A stretch of 64,000 bases of DNA from Halosimplex carlsbadense 2-9-1 (GTDB lineage: Archaea > Halobacteriota > Halobacteria > Halobacteriales > Haloarculaceae). Positions 10,330-20,538 of the stretch are shown in pieces. The notes beneath the pieces were generated by a model, which worked only from the letters and a program-made list of their open reading frames with translations, ran no database searches and had not been told where the DNA came from. The stretch is taken from positions 85,955 through 149,954 of the forward strand of contig NZ_AOIU01000047.1 in NCBI RefSeq assembly GCF_000337455.1, read 5' to 3'. Made by a program: the position numbers and the translations under genes. How positions within the stretch are numbered: position 1 is the stretch's first letter; the number at the start of each line of letters is the position of its first letter.

Positions 10330-11736
10330 CTACGGGACGGTGATCGTCACGTCGCCGGCGGAGCCGGTGGCCTCCCCGCCCGCCGCGAACGACTCGGTCC
10401 CGGCGAAGACGACGACCGTCTCGTCGCCGACGCGGGCCGTCTCGACGTTCGTCGCGTTTCGCGATTCGAGCGTCGCTTCGAGGTCGCCGACCGCCGCGGC
10501 GAGTTCGTCGGCGTCGGTCGACGAGTCCATGCGCAGGACCCAGGCGACGCCCGTCTCGCCGCCCCGGTCGAAGGCGAGGATCTCGTCGCCTCCCCAGCCG
10601 GCCGCGGCGGTGTCGACACGGTCGGCGGGGAGGCCGGTGTAGAGCCACGACCGGAGTCGGAGTTCACCCGCTCGCTCGCGCGTGTCGCCGATCCAGCGGC
10701 CGCGCTGTCGGACCGACACCGAGAGGTTCGCGACCGGTTCGGTCCCGGGCGCGAGCCCGTGGATCACCTGTTCGGTCGTCCGTGGCGGCGCGCGGTACAC
10801 CGCCGAGAGGTTCGCCGGCGAGTCGAGCCGTTGCTCGAAGTGCAGCCCCCCGAAGTAGTAGCGGCCGGCGAGTCCGCGAGTGCCGTCGCCGACGCGGTCG
10901 TAGATGCACTCGCGGATGCCCAGCGGGGTCCGTCGGTTCCACGTCTTGTCGTAGCGGTCGGCGTAGCGGTCGGCGACGTAGACGGCGCTGCCCTCGGTGA
11001 GCGCGTGGTCGACGGCGTACCGTTCGATCTCGCCGACCCGCTCGTACCCGGCGAGGTCGTCCTGAACGATGTGGACGAACTCGTGGGCGAGGACCAGCTC
11101 GACGGCCTGGGCCGAGAGGTTCCCCGGCGCGATGGAGACGGTGTCGGTGGTCGCGAAGGCGGGATAGAACTGGCCACACTGCGAGACCGACCCGCCGTCG
11201 CGGCGGTAGCCCAGCGCCTCGGTGGTCGGAGCGAGCTCCGGCGAGGAGAATTCGATCGGTCCGTCGTCGGTCACCTCGACGGTCGGCGCCGGTGCGTCGG
11301 CCCCCATCACCCGCTCGACCCGCTGGTACACCATCGTGGCGTTGACGGGCAACTCCCCCCCGCGGACGACGACGCCGTCGCTCTCACCGACGCCGTCGGA
11401 GCCGCTGTTCGCCGTCGGTGTCGGGGTCGGCGTCGGTGTCGCCGTAGGCGTCGGTGTCGGGGTCGCTGTCGGCGTCGCCGTAGGCGTCGGTGTCGCTGTC
11501 GGCGTCGGTGTCGGAGTAGCCGTCGGTGTCGGCGACGGACTCGGTGTCGGCGAGAGGGTCTGTGGGGCCGAAGGCGTCGCGGTCGGTGTGACCGGGCCGT
11601 TCGCAGCCGTCGGAGCGGGGGTCGGTCCGTCGTCGGTGGGCGCGGGCGTCGAGCCGCCACCGAGGAGCGTCGAACACCCGGCGAGGACGACGAGCGTTGC
11701 GAGGAGGAGGGTCGCGGTCGGGACGCGGGAACCCAT
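10330..11736 (-). CDS. Secreted gluzincin-like lipoprotein with a Thr-Pro repeat linker
   Basis: 468 residues starting at the ATG before a clear signal peptide (VVLAGC, lipobox Cys21). Residues 49-108 are almost pure Thr/Pro/Ala repeats, a flexible spacer holding the catalytic part away from the membrane; Thr-rich spacers are commonly O-glycosylated in haloarchaea. HEFVH (218-222) and Glu248 in TEGSAVY fit a gluzincin zinc site. It is followed, 51 nt downstream, by the paralogue at 9025-10278. An AT-rich element in that gap (TATTTTGAA) could give the second gene its own promoter. The substrate is unknown; surface proteolysis is inferred from the motif only. The frame stays open upstream, but that part overlaps the regulator gene and is not used. 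Confidence 0.72.
   Translation of the reverse strand: MGSRVPTATLLLATLVVLAGCSTLLGGGSTPAPTDDGPTPAPTAANGPVTPTATPSAPQTLSPTPSPSPTPTATPTPTPTATPTPTATPTATPTPTPTATPTPTPTPTANSGSDGVGESDGVVVRGGELPVNATMVYQRVERVMGADAPAPTVEVTDDGPIEFSSPELAPTTEALGYRRDGGSVSQCGQFYPAFATTDTVSIAPGNLSAQAVELVLAHEFVHIVQDDLAGYERVGEIERYAVDHALTEGSAVYVADRYADRYDKTWNRRTPLGIRECIYDRVGDGTRGLAGRYYFGGLHFEQRLDSPANLSAVYRAPPRTTEQVIHGLAPGTEPVANLSVSVRQRGRWIGDTRERAGELRLRSWLYTGLPADRVDTAAAGWGGDEILAFDRGGETGVAWVLRMDSSTDADELAAAVGDLEATLESRNATNVETARVGDETVVVFAGTESFAAGGEATGSAGDVTITVP
11400..11545 (-). repeat. Hexanucleotide tandem-repeat tract encoding (Thr-Pro/Ala)n
   Basis: The plus strand shows repeated GTCGGT/GTCGGC/GTCGCC units, read on the minus strand as ACC-CCG-type codons. 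Units are imperfect through synonymous and Pro/Ala changes. The tract lies wholly inside the lipoprotein gene and encodes its spacer. Such in-frame repeats can change length by slippage. Confidence 0.85.
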
Positions 11737-11789
11737 CGCCCCACCTTGGAATGTTAGACAATAAATAGTTCCGGTCGGCGGGACCGCCG

Positions 11790-13802
<2,013 letters not shown>

Positions 13803-13826
13803 CGTAGACGACCAACCAATTGTTCT

Positions 13827-14035
13827 GACGCGCGCTGTCGTCTCGGAATCGCTCGCGATTCCGATGGGCCGTCAGAGCTTGCCTCTGACGTTGGCGGCTC
13901 TCGTGCCGCGACAGTACCGTGCGAGGGATGAGTGAGCGAGCGAATCGGCTGGGGAGGTTTGTGGCCGATTGCGGTGCTGTGCGAGCGGGTCGAGGGCTTT
14001 CGCCGAGTACGCAGACAGTGCCCCGAACGGATCAG
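13827..14035 (+). repeat. Dispersed intergenic hairpin repeat, copy R1
   Basis: This copy begins 25 nt after the thi4 stop. An outer stem CTGTCG (13835-13840)/CGACAG (13909-13914) encloses two perfect hairpins: TCGGAATCG/CGATTCCGA (13843-13864) and CGTCAGAG/CTCTGACG (13870-13890). CGTGCGAGGGATGAGTGAGCG follows, then the core GGGGAGGTTTGTGGCC (13951-13966) and the tail GTCGAGGGCTTTC. The same modules recur in five other gaps of this window. No convincing protein is encoded; the small zinc-protein gene starts after it. Confidence 0.85.
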
Positions 14036-14100
14036 CACAACTGCTGTTCACTCATTCGATCCCCGACAGACCTACACGCGAACCCTACCAACATCCGGTT

Positions 14101-14265
14101 GTGACAGAGGAGCCCGAGTACTGCCGCCTCTGCGGCCGAGAACTCCACGTCGACCTCGCCGCCACGGACAGCCGGAACTGCTGTCTCAACGCGACGCCGA
14201 TCGCGGGCACCTGCCCCGAGCACGGACCGGTCGGCCCGCACCACGCGACGACCGACCCGTCCTGA
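14101..14265 (+). CDS. Small cysteine-rich zinc-finger-like protein
   Basis: 54 residues from GTG at 14101. It contains EYCRLCGREL, then a CC pair and TCPEHG, giving two knuckle-like halves (CxxC and CC...C..H) typical of the small zinc-finger proteins common in haloarchaea. Histidines near the C terminus could also bind metal. The frame is open further upstream, but that part lies in the dispersed repeat and is not believed coding. The function is unknown; nucleic-acid or protein binding would be usual for this class. It lies 69 nt before a lipoprotein operon on the same strand. Confidence 0.6.
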   Translation: MTEEPEYCRLCGRELHVDLAATDSRNCCLNATPIAGTCPEHGPVGPHHATTDPS

Positions 14266-14334
14266 CGGAGCGCACGGCGACGGGATCCGGCGAAACACAA
14301 GGGATTTAGAGCAACTCGTCAACGATCGAATAGA

Positions 14335-15636
14335 GTGCGACGGAGAACGATCCTGGCTGCGCTCGGGGCCGCGGCGGTGGGGTCGCTGGCGGGCTGCACA
14401 GGGGGATGCTCGCCCACGGGCGGGGGAGACACCGACCGCGGGGGCGACGCGGCGACCGGCTGGCGGCAGGTCGGCGGCGGCCCTCACCACACGGGTCGTG
14501 CCGCCCCCGAGGAACGACCGCCGTCGGACCCCTCGGCGACGACGCTGGGTCTCGAACCGGTGACTGACAGCGAGCAAGTACACTACTCGCCCGCGAGCGC
14601 GCCGGCCGTCGCGGACGGTCGGACGTACGTCGCGACGGGGGTGGGGAGCGAGTGGGACGACGACCCGCCCGGCGGCGTGTACGCGCTCGACCCGGGCCGG
14701 TCCGAACCGGTCTGGTCGGTGGCGGTCCCGTCGGGGGTGACCGGGCCGCCGGCGGCGGTCGGCGACGCCGTCGTCGTCGGCGTCCGCGACGAGTCGCTGA
14801 CCGCCTACGACGCCGAGACGGGCGAACAACGGTGGCGGGTCGCGCTCGGCGGGACGCCCGGTTCCCCGGTGGTCGCCGGCGACCGGGTCTACGTCGGCAC
14901 GGACGCGGGCCGGCTCGCGGCGGTCGACCCGGGTGGCGCCGAGCGATGTGCCAGCCGGTCGCTCGTGCCGGCGACGGCCAGGCTCACGAAGGGCGGACGG
15001 CCGATCCCGGCGGCGCCGGCCGTCGACGGCGAGACGGCGTATCTCCTCGTCGACGGGCGAGCCGAGAACGCGTACGACGAGCGGACGGCCGAGTTGGTGG
15101 CGCTCGACCTCGCGTCGGGGGCCGAGCAGTGGCGGTACGCGGCGTCGACGGCGGACCCGCTCGCGGCGCCGTCGGTCGGTGACGGCATCGTTTACGTGTC
15201 GCTGGGCGGCGCAGTCCACGCGGTCGACGCGAGCGACGGGACTCGCGAGTGGCGCTTCGCGACCGGCTTCGACCGGCCGAGCCGCCCGGCGGTCGGCGAC
15301 GGCACCGTCTACGTGAGCGCGAAGAACGTCTACGCGCTGGACGCGGCCACGGGGACAGAGCGGTGGCGCCACGTCAACACGTACGCCGACCGGGACGCCG
15401 ACCGGGTGCCGCGACATGACGCACCGGTCGTCGCCGGCGACCGGGTCTACGCCGGCCTCGGCGCGCTGGACGCCGCGACGGGCGAGCGCGTCTGGGGGGA
15501 GTTCGGCAACCGCGCGGAGTCCGAGTACTTCTGGGGAGACGAGTTCAGGGGGAACGTGGCGCCGGCCGGGCCGGCGGTGGCGGACGGCTCGACGGTCGTG
15601 ACGCTGCGGTCCGGGCGGGTGGTGTGGTTCGAATGA
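14335..15636 (+). CDS. Tat-exported lipoprotein with PQQ-like beta-propeller repeats (1)
   Basis: 433 residues from GTG. The N terminus RRRTILAALG followed by LAGC is a Tat signal with lipobox, so the folded protein is exported and lipid-anchored. The body is a series of PQQ/quinoprotein-type blades, seen as repeated VxxGxVYVGxxxGxLxAVDxxTGxxxWR segments, predicting an eight-bladed propeller. No dehydrogenase catalytic domain is evident, so the propeller may be a binding scaffold. The downstream gene encodes a second protein of the same type and starts within this stop codon (ATGA overlap). A TATA-like GGATTTAGA lies about 28 nt before the start. Confidence 0.85.
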   Translation: MRRRTILAALGAAAVGSLAGCTGGCSPTGGGDTDRGGDAATGWRQVGGGPHHTGRAAPEERPPSDPSATTLGLEPVTDSEQVHYSPASAPAVADGRTYVATGVGSEWDDDPPGGVYALDPGRSEPVWSVAVPSGVTGPPAAVGDAVVVGVRDESLTAYDAETGEQRWRVALGGTPGSPVVAGDRVYVGTDAGRLAAVDPGGAERCASRSLVPATARLTKGGRPIPAAPAVDGETAYLLVDGRAENAYDERTAELVALDLASGAEQWRYAASTADPLAAPSVGDGIVYVSLGGAVHAVDASDGTREWRFATGFDRPSRPAVGDGTVYVSAKNVYALDAATGTERWRHVNTYADRDADRVPRHDAPVVAGDRVYAGLGALDAATGERVWGEFGNRAESEYFWGDEFRGNVAPAGPAVADGSTVVTLRSGRVVWFE

Positions 15637-16814
15637 ACCGACGGGCGTACCTCGCGGCCGGGGCGAGCGCCGCGGCGCTGGTCGCCGGCTGTTCGCTCGG
15701 CGACACCGAGAGCGACCGCACCTGCTCGGTCGACCCGGCGCGCAATCCCGGCACTGCGGGCTGGCCGACCGCGACGGGCGACTGGCGGAACACGCGGTCG
15801 GTCCCGCGGGCGGCGATGCCCGAGCCGCCGCTGTCGATCCAGTGGACCCACGCGGTCGGCGGCCACATCGGAATCCCCGCGCCGACTGTCGCGGACGGCA
15901 CCGTCTACACGACGAACATGGACACGACGCTGTACGCAGTCGGGGCGGAGGAGGGGCGGGCGCGCTGGAGCGCGCGGATGGCCGGCCCGGGCCTGCCGGT
16001 CGTCGCGGGCGACGCGCTGGCGGTCGGCGTGGACGACAGTCACCTCAGGGGTGTCGGGCGAGCCGACGGGGACGAACGCTGGACGGCGAGGCTCCCGGCG
16101 GGCGACCGGTTCCCCTACAGGCGACCGGCCGTCGCGGCCGAGTCGGTACTCGCGCCGACGGAACTCGGGCTGGTGGCGTTTGACCCAACCACTGGCGAGG
16201 TTCGGTGGCGCTACCGGACGGGGCTGTCGACCGCGCGCCATCCGGCGGTGGCCGACGGGACCGTCTACGTCGGCGGCGCGGACGCGTACGTCCACGCGGT
16301 CGACGCCGCGACGGGCGATCGACGGTGGTGGACCAAGACGGCGACAGCGGTCGAGACCCCCGTCGCCGCTGCTCACGGGGCGGTGTACGCCGGGACCGCC
16401 GACGGGACCGTCGTCGCGCTGGACGGGGCGACCGGCGAGGTGCGGTGGCGCGGCGAGGTCGACGACCGCCCCGAGCGACTGGCCGTCGACGGCGGTCACG
16501 TCTACGTCGGGACCGGCGGGGGACTGGTCGCGCTGCGGGCCGACTCGGGCGAGCGGTGCTGGCGCTACGACGGGTTCAGTCCCTCCTACGCCGGCGGGCT
16601 GGCGGCGAGTCCCGACCGGATATTCGCGACGGAAACCGGATCAGACGGCGATATCCCGGGGACCATCGTCGCGCTCGACCCCGCGAGCGGCGAGGTGGCG
16701 TGGCGCTTCGCCGGCGCGGCCGACCGGCTGACCAGCGGCCCGGCGGTCGTCGACGGGGCGCTGTACGTCGGCGGCGTGGCCGAGGCGACGCTCTCGCTAG
16801 TCAAACTCGCCTGA
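15633..16814 (+). CDS. Tat-exported lipoprotein with PQQ-like beta-propeller repeats (2)
   Basis: 393 residues. The start ATG overlaps the preceding stop by 4 nt (ATGA), indicating translational coupling and probably a pair of interacting or duplicated proteins. Twin arginine in MNRRAYLAAG and lipobox VAGC indicate Tat export and lipid anchoring. Repeats such as VADGTVYVGGADAYVHAVDA and GEVRWR mark propeller blades through the whole mature chain. Homologues in other organisms include BamB-like and quinoprotein-like propellers, but neither function can be transferred to an archaeon. Neighbour context gives no substrate. Confidence 0.85.
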   Translation: MNRRAYLAAGASAAALVAGCSLGDTESDRTCSVDPARNPGTAGWPTATGDWRNTRSVPRAAMPEPPLSIQWTHAVGGHIGIPAPTVADGTVYTTNMDTTLYAVGAEEGRARWSARMAGPGLPVVAGDALAVGVDDSHLRGVGRADGDERWTARLPAGDRFPYRRPAVAAESVLAPTELGLVAFDPTTGEVRWRYRTGLSTARHPAVADGTVYVGGADAYVHAVDAATGDRRWWTKTATAVETPVAAAHGAVYAGTADGTVVALDGATGEVRWRGEVDDRPERLAVDGGHVYVGTGGGLVALRADSGERCWRYDGFSPSYAGGLAASPDRIFATETGSDGDIPGTIVALDPASGEVAWRFAGAADRLTSGPAVVDGALYVGGVAEATLSLVKLA

Positions 16815-16865
16815 GCCCGGGGACCGACTCCGGTGGGGCGGTCACCTTCGGACCGGCCGGTCCGC

Positions 16866-18404
16866 TCAGGCCGGCTTCCCGAACGCGAACAGCGTCATCG
16901 GCGTCTGGCCGTCGGCGTGCGGGGCGAGGTACTCGGCGACCTCGGTGTCGAAGAACGTGAACCCCCGGCCACCGAGCGACCTGTGGGCGTAGGTCGCCAG
17001 ATACAGCCGTCCCAGGACGACCCCGGCCTCCAGTTGCGCGAGCCGATACCCTCGGTTTCCGAACTCCGAGACGACGGCGTCCACGTCGGCGACGAGGTAG
17101 ACGTTCACCGCGGCGTCGCCGACCACGTCCTGGCCGAGCGCCAGTTCGCCCGCTCGCTCGCGGTCCGTCTCGCGGACCCGCTCCAGCTCGTCGGTTCCGG
17201 GGTGATACTCGTAGACGCCCGACTCGATCCCGGAGACCGCGTGGACGAGGCAGTAGCAGTCGACGAGCCCGCGCAGGTCGCCGGCGAAGGCGTCGGCCGG
17301 AACCCCGCCCAGCGCCCGGTCCATCACGGTCGCGAACTTCCGGGCGCTGATGGGTTCGCGGCTGTACTCGCGACAGGACCCGCGGCGCTCGATGGCGTTC
17401 CCGACCGGGCGAGCCGACGCGGTCTCGGCGTCCACGGGGTCGAGGTCGACCCACTCCGCGTCGTCCGCGCGCTCGCCCAACGAGGCGTCGGCGACCTCGT
17501 GGACGAAGATCCCGCGCCACGCCGCCGCGGCGTCCCCGTCCTCCAGCCGGCTCCCTCGCCACGCGTCCGAAACGAGCGGATAGTCGACGGGGTCCTCGGA
17601 GAGCGGCCGCTCGGCGGGATCGATCGGGTCGACGTCGGGCGTCTCGACGCTCTCGGCGACCGGCGATCCCGACCCGACTGGGGCGAGCGCCAGCGGCGCC
17701 TCCTCGTCGGGATCGAGCCCGAGCAACTCGACGACGGGGTCGTCGGCAAAGCCGGCGACGATTTCCGCGCGGTGGCCGCCGCCGTGGGCGACGGCGAGCA
17801 GGTTCGCGAGGACCGTCCCCGCGTCCCAGAAGGCGTGGCGGTAGGTCCGATCGCGATACTTCCAGGCGTTGCGCCACCACTGAGAGGTAGCGACGAACGT
17901 GACCGGGGCGTCGGCGACACCGGAGTGGTCGCCAGAGGCCGCCTGGAGGACGCCGCGATAGTCGCCCTCGCGGAGTACGTCGAACTCGCCGGACTGGGGG
18001 TCGAAGTGGTAGACGCCCGGGGAGAACGCGCCGCAGTCGCCGGCGACGGCGTAGCAGTCGACGTGGTAGAGCGCGCCGGTGCAGGCGGCCGCGCGGTACC
18101 GGTACCGCTCGCCGCCGATCTCCAGCTCCGTCGTGATCCCGGCGGCGTAGTGACAGAGCGTCCCGATGTCGGGGTCGCCGTCGGCGTCGGTCGCGGCGGC
18201 CGGCGGCGCGGGACCGTCGGTCGCGACGGCCGCGAGCGCGGGCGTCTCCGGCGGGTCGGGCTCGCCGTTGGGCGAGACCCGAGGCAGGTCCTCGTAGGTC
18301 TTGTCGGGCCGGGGCCGGTTCGACTCTTCGCGTTCGAAGTCCCGCTCGCGGAGCCGCTCGGGCGAGTAGCTGGTCCGCTCGTGGTACTCGCGGGCGTCGA
18401 CCAT
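16866..18404 (-). CDS. SagB-type nitroreductase-fold dehydrogenase, stand-alone
   Basis: 512 residues. The N-terminal block EYHERTSYSP and the PRPDKTYEDLPRV segment resemble SagB/ThcOx-type dehydrogenases. A second nitroreductase-like half begins near ERRGSCREYSREPIS, with the C-terminal LEAGVVLGRLYLATYA and GRGFTFFDTEVAEYL typical of the fold. SagB-type enzymes use FMN to oxidise azolines in thiazole/oxazole-modified peptides, but no cyclodehydratase or precursor-peptide gene is visible nearby, so the substrate is unknown. The ATG at 18404 has GGTTAGAC about 25 nt upstream. The longer open frame upstream overlaps the divergent patatin gene and is rejected. It appears duplicated within itself (two nitroreductase halves). 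Confidence 0.75.
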   Translation of the reverse strand: MVDAREYHERTSYSPERLRERDFEREESNRPRPDKTYEDLPRVSPNGEPDPPETPALAAVATDGPAPPAAATDADGDPDIGTLCHYAAGITTELEIGGERYRYRAAACTGALYHVDCYAVAGDCGAFSPGVYHFDPQSGEFDVLREGDYRGVLQAASGDHSGVADAPVTFVATSQWWRNAWKYRDRTYRHAFWDAGTVLANLLAVAHGGGHRAEIVAGFADDPVVELLGLDPDEEAPLALAPVGSGSPVAESVETPDVDPIDPAERPLSEDPVDYPLVSDAWRGSRLEDGDAAAAWRGIFVHEVADASLGERADDAEWVDLDPVDAETASARPVGNAIERRGSCREYSREPISARKFATVMDRALGGVPADAFAGDLRGLVDCYCLVHAVSGIESGVYEYHPGTDELERVRETDRERAGELALGQDVVGDAAVNVYLVADVDAVVSEFGNRGYRLAQLEAGVVLGRLYLATYAHRSLGGRGFTFFDTEVAEYLAPHADGQTPMTLFAFGKPA

Positions 18405-18515
18405 GCCGGCGGTTCGACCGGGCCGGTCTAACCGCTTGGGGTGGTGTAGAGCGCGCCGACACGCCCCGAGTGGTCGCCGAGACAACACTATCGGTCGGGG
18501 GATCGAACGGGGAGT

Positions 18516-19478
18516 ATGACGACGGAGGACACGACGGTCGCGGTCGCCTGCCAGGGCGGGGGGAGCCACACGGCGTTCGCCGGCGGTGCGCTGGCCGAGT
18601 TGTTCGAGGGGCTGCCCGCGGACTACGCGGTCGAGGGGCTGAGCGGCACGTCGGGCGGCGCGATCACGGCCGCGGCGGCGTGGGACGCGCTCCGCGCGGA
18701 CGGCCCGGACGCGGTTACCGGACGAGTGGCCGGCCTCTGGGCGGACATCGCCGCGGACACGGTGGCCGAGCGGACGGTCAACGACCTGGGCGTGTGGACG
18801 GTCGGGCTCGCGGCGGCGGGGGCGCCGCTCCCGTCGGTGAGCCCGTACGCGAACCCGGCGGCATGGGCCGGACGGGCGCAGCTGCGCGCGCTCGTCGAGA
18901 CTCACGTCGACTTCGACCGTTCGGTCGAACCGGAGGGCCCGCGGCTGTTCGTCAGCGCTGTCGACGTACTCGCCGGGCGGTTTCGGACGTTCGACGAACG
19001 CGCGGTGACCCCCGAGGTGTTGCTGGCGTCGGCCGCGGCGCCCCGGATCTTCCCGGCGGTCGACCTCGACGGCGTCCCTCACTGGGACGGGCTGTTCGCG
19101 CGGAATCCGCCGATCAAACCCTTCCTCGTCGAACCGGACGACGTGGCGGACAAGCCCGACGAGATCTGGGTCGTCCGGGTCAACCCCGGCCGTCGCGAGA
19201 CCGAACCGCGGAGCGAGCGGGCGATCGCCGACCGCCGTGACGAGCTGGCGGCCGACATCTCGCTGACCGAGCAGATCGACTTCGTCGAGCAGGTCTCGGA
19301 GTGGCTCGAGGCGGAGTGGCTCCCCCGCTCGGCGTACAAACCGGTGACCGTCCGACAGGCCGTCCTCTCGAAGCCGCTGTCGCTGGCCTCGCGGGTCGAC
19401 CGCGACCCCGACCTGATCGACGACCTGTTCGAGCGGGGACGGGCCGCCGGCGCCGCCCTCCTCGCCGACCTCCCGTGA
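18516..19478 (+). CDS. Patatin-like phospholipase
   Basis: 320 residues. The oxyanion-hole motif QGGGSH (13-18), nucleophile elbow GTSGG with Ser46, and DG motif with Asp191 (HWDGLF) form the patatin Ser-Asp dyad. Family members hydrolyse acyl esters of phospholipids or other lipids; haloarchaeal membrane lipids are ethers, so the natural substrate is unclear (acylglycerols, polyhydroxyalkanoate-associated lipids or lipoproteins are possibilities). No signal peptide or membrane segment is seen, so it is probably cytoplasmic. Divergent from the SagB-like gene with 111 nt between starts. Confidence 0.88.
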   Translation: MTTEDTTVAVACQGGGSHTAFAGGALAELFEGLPADYAVEGLSGTSGGAITAAAAWDALRADGPDAVTGRVAGLWADIAADTVAERTVNDLGVWTVGLAAAGAPLPSVSPYANPAAWAGRAQLRALVETHVDFDRSVEPEGPRLFVSAVDVLAGRFRTFDERAVTPEVLLASAAAPRIFPAVDLDGVPHWDGLFARNPPIKPFLVEPDDVADKPDEIWVVRVNPGRRETEPRSERAIADRRDELAADISLTEQIDFVEQVSEWLEAEWLPRSAYKPVTVRQAVLSKPLSLASRVDRDPDLIDDLFERGRAAGAALLADLP

Positions 19479-19508
19479 GCCGGCCGCGCCCGGGCGCCCC
19501 GCCGCCGG

Positions 19509-20204
19509 TCACGCGGGCTCGACTACCAGCGTCTCAGTCGCGCCGGGCTGGAACTCGTAGGGCACCTCGCGGAACTCGACGGCGTGGCCCTCCGCGCGGA
19601 GCGCGTCGGCCACGGGCTCGACGAACGACGACCGGGTGCGGTCGAGCGAGTGCAGCGGAAAGACGCGCACCTCCTCGCGGGCGACGCGCACGAGGTCGCG
19701 GAGGGCCGCCTCGTGAAACGCGCGGTCGAGCCGGTCGTCGTAGACGAACAGCAGATTCGCCGCGAGGGCGAGGTCGACGCTGTCGTCGGCGAGCGGGATG
19801 TCGGGGAGCACGCCCGCGACGTACCGGCCGGGGTGAGTCGCGTAGTCGGCGAGGAATCGCTCGGCGGCCGCCCGGAGGTACCGGCCGCGCGTCTCCGCGT
19901 CGCCGTAGAAGTCCCAGACGAAGAGATCCCGCTTCTCGCGGAGCTGATCGAGGTTGTACGCGATGGCCTCGTCGAGCCGCGGTTCGAGTTCCGCGGTCGC
20001 CGGGCCGTAGAGGGGATCCACGGCGACCGCACCGTCGGCGAGTTCCGCCGCCGTCGCCGTGAACGCCCCCGCTCCTCCGCCGCAGTCCAGCACTTCTCTC
20101 CCCGCGATGTCCTCGACTCGCAGGTCGAACATCCGCCGGTACTCCGCGAACGTTCGCCCGATCGTCAGGAAGTCGGCCTCGACCTCGAACATCTCGCAGG
20201 ACAT
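19509..20204 (-). CDS. Class I SAM-dependent methyltransferase
   Basis: 231 residues from the ATG at 20204. The motif VLDCGGGAGAFT (SAM-binding motif I) and a following acidic VDP loop identify the fold. A later LALAANLLFVYDDR segment takes the place of motif IV. A Gly-rich DCGGG replaces the more common D/E-x-GCGxG, as in several haloarchaeal family members. The target is unknown. A longer frame start (20279) would include the AT-rich promoter region and is rejected. The upstream region contains paired TGTACA palindromes. Confidence 0.8.
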   Translation of the reverse strand: MSCEMFEVEADFLTIGRTFAEYRRMFDLRVEDIAGREVLDCGGGAGAFTATAAELADGAVAVDPLYGPATAELEPRLDEAIAYNLDQLREKRDLFVWDFYGDAETRGRYLRAAAERFLADYATHPGRYVAGVLPDIPLADDSVDLALAANLLFVYDDRLDRAFHEAALRDLVRVAREEVRVFPLHSLDRTRSSFVEPVADALRAEGHAVEFREVPYEFQPGATETLVVEPA

Positions 20205-20217
20205 GATTGTGTTGTAA

Positions 20218-20247
20218 TGTACAGTATTGTACACTGGTGTATAATAA
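20218..20247 (-). promoter_or_regulatory. AT-rich promoter with paired TGTACA palindromes
   Basis: TGTACA occurs at 20218-20223 and 20228-20233, separated by GTAT, forming a larger inverted repeat; the TATA-like TTATTATA (minus strand) lies just upstream at 20240-20247. The palindromes lie between the TATA and the methyltransferase ATG (20204), a position where a bound repressor would block initiation. The half-site resembles the TTGTACAA operator at 12751-12758. Confidence 0.45.
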
Positions 20248-20325
20248 TTCCGGGTTCGTAACTCGAAATCATCCGGCAAGCGAGTGACCAGTCAGAATAT
20301 GGCGTGTGGGAACGTACCACGAACT

Positions 20326-20472
20326 ATGCCCGAGACAGCAACGCGGGAGCGCGACTACGTGGGGTGTCCGGCGCCGGCGTGCAACCGGAAAGACAGGCGG
20401 AGCGTCATCAGGGAACACCTCGCCGAGATGGACGACCAGCGCCACGAACGCTTCGACGGCACGGAGATATAG
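20326..20472 (+). CDS. Small conserved-looking acidic protein, unknown function
   Basis: 48 residues from the ATG at 20326. A central YVGCPAPACNRKDRR segment with two Cys is followed by an amphipathic stretch (REHLAEMDDQRHERFDGTEI). The start is chosen because a GAATATGG element lies about 30 nt upstream, giving a leaderless message. Earlier in-frame starts (GTG 20284, ATG 20299) would absorb that element. The biased acidic composition and tidy ORF suggest a real gene, but I do not recognise the family. Nearest neighbours are a divergent methyltransferase and the conserved protein at 20539. Confidence 0.5.
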   Translation: MPETATRERDYVGCPAPACNRKDRRSVIREHLAEMDDQRHERFDGTEI

Positions 20473-20538
20473 CCGTCGCGGAACCACGGTTCGACCGCGA
20501 GCCGCAACTCGTTTGACCGGGTGGTACCACCGATTCGT

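Noticed and set aside
9760..11757. 665-codon plus-strand frame over the two lipoprotein genes
   Set aside because: Antisense to genes with signal peptides and conserved motifs; composition is Arg/Gly/Val-biased and the end is an RRCRRR-like low-complexity artefact of the repeat tract.
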